Shown here piece by piece: positions 23,301-64,000 of a stretch of DNA of 64,000 nucleotides. A program made the position numbers and the translations under genes. Numbering within the stretch: the stretch's first letter is position 1; each line of letters begins with the position of its first letter. A model generated the notes under the pieces. The model was not told the DNA's origin. It ran no database searches and worked only from the letters and a program-made list of their open reading frames with translations. The stretch is from Megaleporinus macrocephalus (taxonomy: Eukaryota > Chordata > Actinopteri > Characiformes > Anostomidae), in assembly GCA_021613375.1 (NCBI GenBank), contig CM038715.1, positions 4,518,263 through 4,582,262 on the forward strand, written 5' to 3'.

Positions 23301-25473
23301 TACTCAGTAGTAAATCAGTAGGCGAGCGTGGCTAGTATGTCTGAATACTCAGTAGTAAATCAGTAGGCGAGCGTGGCTAGTATGTCTGAATACTCAGTAG
23401 TAAATCAGTAGGCGAGCGTGGCTAGTATGTCTGAATACTCAGTAGTAAATCAGTAGGCGAGCGTGGCTAGTATGTCTGAATACTCAGTAGTAAATCAGTA
23501 GGCGAGCGTGGCTAGTATGTCTGAATACTCAGTAGTAAATCAGTAGGCGAGCGCAGCTAGTATGTCTGAATACTCAGTAGTAAATCAGTAGGTGAGCGCG
23601 GCTAGTATGTCTGAATACTCAGTAGTAAATCAGTAGGCGAGCGCAGCTAGTATGTCTGAATACTCAGTAGTAAATCAGTAGGTGAGCGCGGCTAGTATGT
23701 CTGAATACTCAGTAGTAAATCAGTAGGCGAGCGTGGCTAGTATGTCTGAATACTCAGTAGTGAATCAGTAGGCGAGCGTGGCTAGTATGTCTGAATACTC
23801 AGTAGTAAATCAGTAGGTGAGCGCGGCTGGTATGTCTGAATACTCAGTAGTAAATCAGTAGGCGAGCGTGGCTAGTATGTGTGAATACTCAGTAGTAAAT
23901 CAGTAGGCGAGCGTGGCTAGTATGTGTGAATACTCAGTAGTAAATCAGTAGGCGAGCGTGGCTAGTATGTCTGAATACTCAGTAGTAAATCAGTAGGTGA
24001 GCGCGGCTAGTATGTCTGAATACTCAGTAGTAAATCAGTAGGTGAGCGCGGCTAGTATGTCTGAATACTCAGTAGTAAATCAGTAGGCGAGTGTGGCTAG
24101 TATGTCTGAATACTCAGTAGTAAATCAGTAGGCGAGCGTGGCTAGTATGTCTGAATACTCAGTAGTAAATCAGTAGGCGAGCGTGGCTAGTATGTCTGAA
24201 TACTCAGTAGTAAATCAGTAGGCGAGCGTGGCTAGTATGTCTGAATACTCAGTAGTAAATCAGTAGGCGAGCGCAGCTAGTATGTCTGAATACTCAGTAG
24301 TAAATCAGTAGGTGAGCGCAGCTAGTATGTCTGAATACTCAGTAGTAAATCAGTAGGCGAGCGTGGCTAGTATGTCTGAATACTCAGTAGTGAATCAGTA
24401 GGTGAGCGCGGCTAGTATGTCTGAATACTCAGTAGTAAATCAGTAGGCGAGCGTGGCTAGTATGTGTGAATACTCAGTAGTAAATCAGTAGGCGAGCGTG
24501 GCTAGTATGTGTGAATACTCAGTAGTAAATCAGTAGGCGAGCGTGGCTAGTATGTCTGAATACTCAGTAGTAAATCAGTAGGTGAGCGCGGCTAGTATGT
24601 CTGAATACTCAGTAGTGAATCAGTAGGTGAGCGCGGCTAGTATGTCTGAATACTCAGTAGTAAATCAGTAGGCGAGCGTGGCTAGTATGTCTGAATACTC
24701 AGTAGTGAATCAGTAGGCGAGCGTGGCTAGTATGTCTGAATACTCAGTAGTGAATCAGTAGGTGAGCGCGGCTAGTATGTCTGAATACTCAGTAGTAAAT
24801 CAGTAGGTGAGCGTGGCTAGTATGTCTGAATACTCAGTAGTAAATCAGTAGGTGAGCGCGGCTAGTATGTCTGAATACTCAGTAGTAAATCAGTAGGCGA
24901 GCGCGGCTAGTATGTCTGAATACTCAGTAGTAAATCAGTAGGCGAGCGCGGCTAGTATGTCTGAATACTCAGTAGTAAATCAGTAGGCGAGCGTGGCTAG
25001 CATGTCTGAATAATCAGTAGTGAATCAGTAGGTGAGCGCGACTAGTATGTCTGAATACTCAGTAGTAAATCAGTAGGTGAGCGTAGCTAGTATGTCTGAA
25101 TACTCAGTAGTAAATCAGTAGGCGAGCGCGTCTAGTATGTCTGAATACTCAGTAGTAAATCAGTAGGTGAGCCCGCGGCTAGTATGTCTGAATACTCAGT
25201 AGTGAATCAGTAGGTGAGCGCGACTAGTATGTCTGAATACTCAGTAGTAAATCAGTAGGTGAGCGTAGCTAGTATGTCTGAATACTCAGTAGTAAATCAG
25301 TAGGCGAGCGCGTCTAGTATGTCTGAATACTCAGTAGTAAATCAGTAGGTGAGCCCGCGGCTAGTATGTCTGAATACTCAGTAGTAAATCAGTAGGCGAG
25401 CGTGGCTAGTATGTCTGAATACTCAGTAGTAAATCAGTAGGTGAGCGTGGCTAGTATGTCTGAATACTCAGTA
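23301..25473. repeat. 45-bp minisatellite, about 48 units, with higher-order structure
   Basis: The unit reads TACTCAGTAGTAAATCAGTA + GGCGAGCGTGGCTAGTATGT + CTGAA. Variants (GGTGAGCGCGG, GCGCAGC, GTGAATCAG, TATGTGTGAA) recur in blocks. The paired GTGTGAA variants at 23881/23926 reappear at 24466/24511, exactly 585 bp or 13 units later. A 4-unit block, including GAGCCCGCGG, is duplicated between 25020 and 25370. Confidence 0.95.
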
Positions 25474-26007
25474 GGTATTGAGTAGTAGGTGAACGGTACC
25501 CGGATGACCTCCTGAATCAGCAGCTATTTGTATGTAGGTGAACACAGCACACTGTGTATCCCATGATTCACCTGGAGCCGCGGATGAATTCAAAGTGGAG
25601 TAAATAAACGGTGTAAAGCTGAACGTCGGCTGTGTGTACGTAGCTACTGCTAGTGAACTGCCGCTACAGGAGTTAGAGCTACTGCTGAGATAAACAATGA
25701 TTACATTCTTCCTGTTTCATCTTCTCTGATCTACAGCTCCACACCGTCTGATACATAATCAGATAAAAACACAGATCAGAGTCACTAAAAGTCTAAATCT
25801 GTCAGTAAACGAGCTTTTAATGAATAGCAGGACTTTTACGGTGGTGGTCTGACGTCTTGTGTCACAGGACGCTGGTAATATGGTGGACGTAGTACATCTG
25901 AGCTTGTGTAGCTACTAAAACTCTCCTACTGAAATTACCTTCTAGTCTGACGCTCAAGCAGTACGTACTGACTCTAATCTAGTACCTACTGACTAGTAGG
26001 TGATTTC
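23301..26007. mobile_element. TIR element carrying the 45-bp minisatellite, copy 2 (inverted relative to copy 1)
   Basis: The unique arm, about 25474-26007, is the reverse complement of 3042-3520. It ends CTACTGACTAGTAGGTGATTTC, matching the outer ends of copy 1. The other end lacks the GAAATCACCTACTTG terminus and starts directly in the array at 23301. The element is therefore truncated or eroded on that side. Confidence 0.75.
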
Positions 26008-26205
26008 AGGCGCACCTTTCCAAAGGTTTCGGCCTGGGGTCCTTCACATGCGGCAGCAGCACGTACCACCGCACCAGTAACCCCGCCTGCCTGCGGACGT
26101 GCCTGACTTTAAATCGGCGCTGCGAAACACTGAAATCTGCTGATGCTGATATATATATTTTTTTTAATGGTAAATATCGATATGTTGGTCGATCTCTTGA
26201 ATATA

Positions 26206-29053
26206 ACTAGTGTTTCATATTAACAATAATAAAATCTAATCTGCTTAATATTTATTTGTATGTTTGGTTATATTTAACACTGAGGGTGGTTTGATGGCGA
26301 TGAAGCTCTGTTAGATATTAAAATGCTGTAGAGTTCTGTATAAACTTATAAATTATAAAGTCTACTAGATTGGAAAAGTGGTTCTGCTTCAGTGGACTGT
26401 GACTCATATTGTAAAAACTGAGACTTTTAGAGGCACTCTTGCTACCTTGGGGAAAGAATTGCCCCCACTCACACGCTGCTCCTCAGATTTCTGTCTCCAG
26501 AGCGATTTTTTTTTTCCCTTTCAAGCTTTGTGTGATTGACGATTGTGGGAATTCCTTACCAGAGCCCCCTCCTCCCATGCCTCAGTGATTTGCAGTTATA
26601 AGGAGCACTTCTTCTATATGGTGGTCACAGTCTCCTCTACACTTTTTTCTTTTTTGTCTCTGTTCGTTCACCCATTTAAGGCAAAGTAATGAGGAGAACT
26701 CCTCTGAAGAATGTGGGGAAAGACCTTCTTAGGAGCTGCTCTGTTTAGCTCATTGGAATCTTGACCTTTAGTTCATGCTTGCTGGGATTACTCCATGGGA
26801 TTACTCCAAATTGTCTATCTGCTGTTTCCCGGCCTTAGCTTAGACTATGATATTCATATCAAGCTATTCTTGGTAGAAGTTGGGATCTCTAAGCATTCTG
26901 GTTTAGCCAGTGTAGATTAGGAAGTAGGGGTATTTGAAAACATCAGAAATATGCAGTATCACAATATTATGTTTTGTGATAGTGTGTTGATTTTTATGGA
27001 TTTTTTAAAAATAATATATAAGAAAATTTAGTGGCAGACAGCAGTTTGTTTTCTGTTGCATTTAAACACTCTCTAGTTCCAGCCATTAGACTCTTCCACT
27101 CCAACATAAACAAGTTACATATAGACACACCATTGACTTTATTAGCAAACCGCCATATGTAAACCTTTACTATGACAGTTCCCCTAAAATTAGATTATAA
27201 AAAATCACAGTATACGCTTTACCTAGAGTACTGCAGTATATTTAATCATAGCTCCTGTGTTATACTGGTCATATAACCAATTTCCTGTCCTCCTGTAATG
27301 AATGTAATGTATAGATAAAGTCAGACACCTATAGAGTATGCTATCATTAAGTGATAAGTGGGAGAACATTGAGTGCATCATAATATCTCAAATTTCATTA
27401 TAACTTTGTTTATAAAAGTAATAAAAGCTATTTTATGTACTGTTATTTATTTTAGTTCCAAATTATCAAACACTATAAAGACGGAAAAACCCAAACCTAG
27501 ATGTAAATAACAGAACAATTACAAACATGAGCAATAATACTTCTAGGCATATGTTAGTCTAAACAAATATTCTTTTAATGTACAGCTATTACATTCTTAA
27601 TATTCTCTAGAATTCTCTAGAATATAAGAAAATGGTCTTCCACCAACAGAGATGTTATTGATGATAGGAGTTTGCAAGCCATACAAAGTTATCTGGACCC
27701 ATCAAAGTGACATTATATATATATATATATCTTTTATTAATTTCATTGTTGAAATATGAGTCTTTCCTGCATGTAGGTGTTACATCTGCAGTGAATGAAC
27801 GGTTGTATTGATGATAGTATCCCAAAATTGATGCCATCTACACTGTGTGATGTTCCATACAACTCAGAAGCATGTAATTCAACAGTTAGGAGTAGCTCAG
27901 TGGGTCCGCCCGTCAGTGGATTGGTCAGTGTTTGGTTTGTATCAGTAGAAGATCTTGCTCATGTCAGTTATAGGTTAGTCTGAACGGTGGATGTGAAGCA
28001 GGTTGTGGTGGAATCCAGCGCGTGGCTTGGTGTAGTTGGCTGTTACGGTGTGAGCGCGTGCATTGGAAGGTGTTGTTTACAGGTGGCCCTGGATACTCAC
28101 GAGTGTGAGGGAATTGTGCGCCCTCGGCGGCGGAACTGCCTCCAATCTCTTCTCAAGGACCAGCCAAGGCATGCCCGCCAGCACTGATCCTTAATCTCTC
28201 TTTTGCTTCCTCCTGCGTTCCTCAAACCTGGCCTAAAGTGACCCCGTGACTTAAACACAATATTCAAGATGGTTTCTGAAAATACGGATGCTTTGGGAAT
28301 ATTTTATTGCCCGGGAAAATTAGTGTGTATGATTTTAATCAGTTGTAACATTCGAAAATTCTGAATTCAGACAGGTGCATTAATAACATCTCTAATCGAA
28401 AAGCCTGTTTCTGCCGGAATGTTTCTCTGTTGTGGAGCGATGGGCACTGCCCATTTCTCCCTTTGCCTGTGGTCCCATTAGGAGGGGGCAGCGGGCCATC
28501 TTAAGGGGTCCCTCTTGAGCCACAGGAGCCCCTTCTTTGTTTCCCCATTACCCAGGAGTCAGGGAAGTGTGAAAAGTAGGGCGCAGGTCGGGGCTCTTTG
28601 TCCCCCTTGGCCAAATGAAAAGTGACAGACACCAGCCCCCTCTCCGTGCCTGTTAATTCGCCTCCCCCCAAGCCCGAGCAGCCACTGGGACCCACTAATT
28701 GCACAGAGACACGCAGGAACTAGGAGAGAGCAGACACATTATGTTATTAACGCTGGACAGGGCCCAACACCAGCCATTTGTATGGGACACCCCTGATCAG
28801 AGCTGTTCAAAGCTCTGGAGGTCAAGCTCCAGTAGGAGTGAGTTAAAATAAGGGCAGACAGTACTGTACTCAGGCCAGTACAGCTCTTATGAGGAAGGTT
28901 GTCACAGTAATGTTAAGAAAGTTATAACTGAAAGGAACTTGCTTTGGAAAAAGTCACTGATTGGACTATACATTTGAGGGCGTATATGTTTTTTTAAATA
29001 AATCCAGTCTTCAGAATCATGAACCTAAAACCTCTTCTTTCTCTTCTTTAAAG
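26206..29053. other. upstream unique DNA, no supported gene
   Basis: The segments 26430-26900 and 28000-28750 are balanced, non-repetitive and partly C-rich. They are reasonable places for conserved non-coding elements before the bmpr1a start exon. 26940-27250 has a degraded repeat with TATCACAATATTATG text. No ORF here shows a recognisable domain. Confidence 0.4.
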
Positions 29054-29223
29054 GGTTTTAACAAGAAGATTCAGTGAATAGGCGTTGAAGTTGTCACCGA
29101 GCCCTTGCTGTTCTGCTCTCTGTGTCCCTGAGAGATCACCCCACCACCCCCAGCGCCAACCACTGCACAATACCAGAGCACAACACAGCTACAGCATCTA
29201 CAGCCTTTCACTGCTCTGCTGCC

Positions 29224-61677
<32,454 letters not shown>

Positions 61678-63970
61678 TCAGTATTTTCTCCACGTGGCGG
61701 CGGAGCGAGAGAGAGAGAGAGACTCCTTTTGTAATATTCATGCTCTACATATGAATTATTGTTCATGAACACAACTGGTTTGTGGGGGGGGTTGGCGGTG
61801 CTGTGGAGCAGAGCACTTCCATTTCACTGGGATCCCTCATCTTGTTGCAGTAACCCTCACAGTGTCTTTGTAGCGTCCTCTACTGGACAGTATGTGCCTC
61901 GTCACATCTGCATAGCAACTGGTGCAAGACGCAGTCCAGAGAACTGGATCGCTGGAAGCGGTGATCCTCCCTGCTTCCCCGACGTCCACCACCCCCTGCT
62001 CTGAGACTTCAGGCACTCTTAGATTGGGAGAGAATTGCCAGATGAAGTGGTGCTTTCTGTGAAAGCCGTGAAATAATGATTGATGACGTGTGTGGAGGAG
62101 TGACATCGCACCACATGCCATTGAAGCGAAGGACTGGAAAACAAAGCCCAGGAACGTTTAGGAGGAAGCTGAGAGGCATGTGTATCTGAGTGGAGCTATT
62201 TTTAGTGATGATTGCCTTCCAGCCAGCTGCCTGGACCTGTGCTAAAGTGGGGCAGCAGTCTGTAAATGGCTGCTCTATATATACGGACCATGCACAGGTG
62301 CAAACGAGAGTGCAGCACTGTTTTAAAAAACATTTGTGTCCCATATTATCATAGAAAAGTAAATGCTCCCCTAAACTACTCATCGCTATTTAAAAAAAAT
62401 TATCCTGTGAATTTGTATTTTATGTGTTCTCAGCTGTTGGGAAAAAATCTGTCAATTTAATGTTGATGTGTTGGGAGTTTCCATACAGAAGCAGACATGA
62501 CAACAGAGGTGGGCACCATATAGTCCATGCTTTCTGTATGTTGCTGGACATAACAGTCAACATAACAGTGCTCAGCCATAGGCTTCTGAAGACAAGCTGC
62601 TGAGAAAGGGACTGTTTGGACTGATGCCGTAGAGGAACCACTCGTTCCTCTGACCTTAATTTTTTAGAACGTAGGACAGACGTCATCAGAACTTCTCAAA
62701 GTGGGCAGTTACGTGTCCTGGTATGAGCAGTAGGGCCAGTTTGGTCGCATGTGGTGTCGAAACAGTTGAAATGTCAGGTCCCACGCCCTGTTAGCCTCTT
62801 CTCACTTACCCATAGACCCTTCGTGCCACATGCCACAAACTCACACTACTAAATGTCACCTAGGATTGTTTTGCCAAATCTAATTAACATGAGAGTTTTG
62901 GGAAAAGAGACTTTGCTAGAGGATCTCATGAATATATAATGGGATAGAAGAACATGACTGCATGTGCTATTTATTCTAATCATGTTATATGTAAAATGAA
63001 TTATTGTGGCAAGAACTTGTAGAACTAAGAATACTGTTCTCGAAACTCATGTACTCTATATTGTTACAGAACAGCTCAACACTATATAAATTTATTCTGA
63101 GAGTATTTTTGACTTTTTTTTTGTTTGTTTAAGTTAAAAACAGTTAAACCCTCCGCCCCCACTAAAATACCAGTACACCACTTTCTGTGGCCTTGGAGAA
63201 CTTGAGCAAAAGCTTCTTCCCACAGATAATTAGGAGATATTAAGCATAATACAAACACTAACAACATAACAGTGTCATCATTTACAGCATTAGCAGTTGC
63301 AAGAGATGTACATGGTAAATATACATGGTATGTAAACCTCAGTGCACATACGGCCTTGTGCACCTAGTTAGCCTGCATTGTTTAACATCAGCGATCTCTG
63401 ATGTTAAAGATGATTTCAGTTATTCCCTCCAAGAGCCTGTATCACTGAACCTTTTCTCCATCAAGGTAGCCAACGTTGTGTTCTCCAGCGTCGCTCTGTT
63501 GGTTCTGGGAAATGTAGTGCATAAGAATTCTGCACCATGACACTGTTTGAATGTCTGCATTTCTCCAGCTAGGCTGTCCATGCAGTCTGTGTGTAGATGC
63601 TAGTACACAGAATCTGCCTGCTCCAGGTCTGTCCGTTACAACTCATGTCAGTTCTTAATGAAATGTTTTGTAGCCAGTAGAAGCAATTAGTAATTAAGTA
63701 ATTAAAGAATCTGCCATGTTTGTGTTACATGTCCACCGTACAAAAGAAACGTCTGAGAAATAACTTTTTGTTTATGTTCTGTACAGCATCTGAGTTTAAG
63801 AAAGGTGCCTTATGTTTACCAAGAAAAGCTGTTCTGTACACAGAATTTGTCCAATGTATCAATTTTTAAGTAAATTACATTATTTTAGTATGCAACTAGT
63901 GTCGTCGTCTTCAATGATCATGTGATTGAGGTCATCAAGGGCTAGAGTGGCTTCTAACAATAAATGGGAG
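61678..63970 (+). other. bmpr1a: bmpr1a 3' UTR and 3' flank
   Basis: No convincing coding sequence follows the stop codon, and there is little recognisable repeat. The only clean AATAAA I found between the stop and the window end is at 63959-63964. An ATTAAA variant lies near 63704. A 3' UTR of about 2.3 kb would be ordinary for a BMP type I receptor. A 71-codon ORF at 63325-63540 has no recognisable homology, and I treat it as UTR. Confidence 0.55.
63959..63964 (+). promoter_or_regulatory. candidate polyadenylation signal AATAAA
   Basis: A canonical AATAAA lies 2.28 kb after the bmpr1a stop codon. It is followed by TTATTATAGGCTTTTGTTG, a T/G-rich stretch that could be the downstream element. 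Usage is inferred only. Confidence 0.4.
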
Positions 63971-64000
63971 CACTGTTATTATAGGCTTTTGTTGTAGGGG

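Larger units (their letters stand above)
22759..26197. mobile_element. hAT-like element enlarged to 3.4 kb by a nested minisatellite element
   Basis: The ends are ATAGATCTACCGATATGGGT and CGATATGTTGGTCGATCTCT. The flanks GGAATATA (22751-22758) and TGAATATA (26198-26205) match at 7 of 8 bases. The outer parts (22759-23280 and 26010-26197) are the transposon body. The middle is the 45-bp array with its unique arm. No transposase is visible. Confidence 0.7.

Noticed and set aside
23301..25473. Regular 45-bp repeats resembling a CRISPR array
   Set aside because: There are no unique spacers: units are contiguous and near-identical. The genome is vertebrate.
27888..27975. GTAGCTCAGTGGG, similar to a tRNA A box
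   Set aside because: No matching B box at the right distance and no cloverleaf could be drawn. Neither a tRNA gene nor a clear tRNA-derived SINE can be supported.

Overview
The window is vertebrate nuclear DNA, almost certainly from a teleost fish. It carries one spliced receptor-kinase gene with long repeat-filled introns, many non-autonomous hAT-type elements with 8-bp target-site duplications, fish-type LINE tails, and abundant (CA)n, (CT)n and minisatellite arrays. No bacterial-style genes, operons or CRISPR arrays are present. The species and the paralogue (bmpr1aa or bmpr1ab) cannot be fixed from the sequence alone.

The only gene I can support is a plus-strand BMP type I receptor, bmpr1a (ALK3). 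Its coding sequence runs from an ATG at 29224 to a TGA at 61677 in 11 coding exons. All ten junctions have GT/AG borders and matching phase. The sum is 1,599 nt, or 532 residues, which to my knowledge equals the human BMPR1A length. The product has a signal peptide, a ten-cysteine ligand-binding ectodomain, one transmembrane helix, a GS box and a complete Ser/Thr kinase with its Lys, HRD and DLG residues. A 3' UTR follows, with a candidate polyadenylation signal at 63959.

Region by region: 1-29053 is upstream DNA (intergenic or 5' non-coding intron). It is mostly transposon remnants, two related 45-bp minisatellite elements (3042-4181 and 23301-26007), and two CpG-rich unique stretches (about 10100-10625 and 15400-16160). 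The start-codon exon lies at 29054-29293. Intron 1 (29294-50231, 20.9 kb) holds a hAT element swollen by an 85-bp minisatellite, a pair of 1.1-kb hAT sisters, a 60-bp minisatellite, LINE fragments and several unique stretches. From 50232 to 61677 the remaining ten coding exons are separated by introns of 97 bp to 2.4 kb. These introns contain a gag-like ORF fragment, a THAP-domain fossil, an L2-like LINE tail next to exon 8, and a microsatellite that forms the exon 3 acceptor tract.

The most interesting structure is the repeated pattern of tandem-repeat arrays growing inside TIR transposons: 45 bp in two inverted copies of about 14 and 48 units, and 85 bp in about 19 units. The nesting order can be read directly from intact target-site duplications. 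For the gene, the points worth checking are the TG/TCTG acceptor, the weak GTACAA donor after the GS exon, and an intron 4 read-through that would leave a soluble ectodomain.
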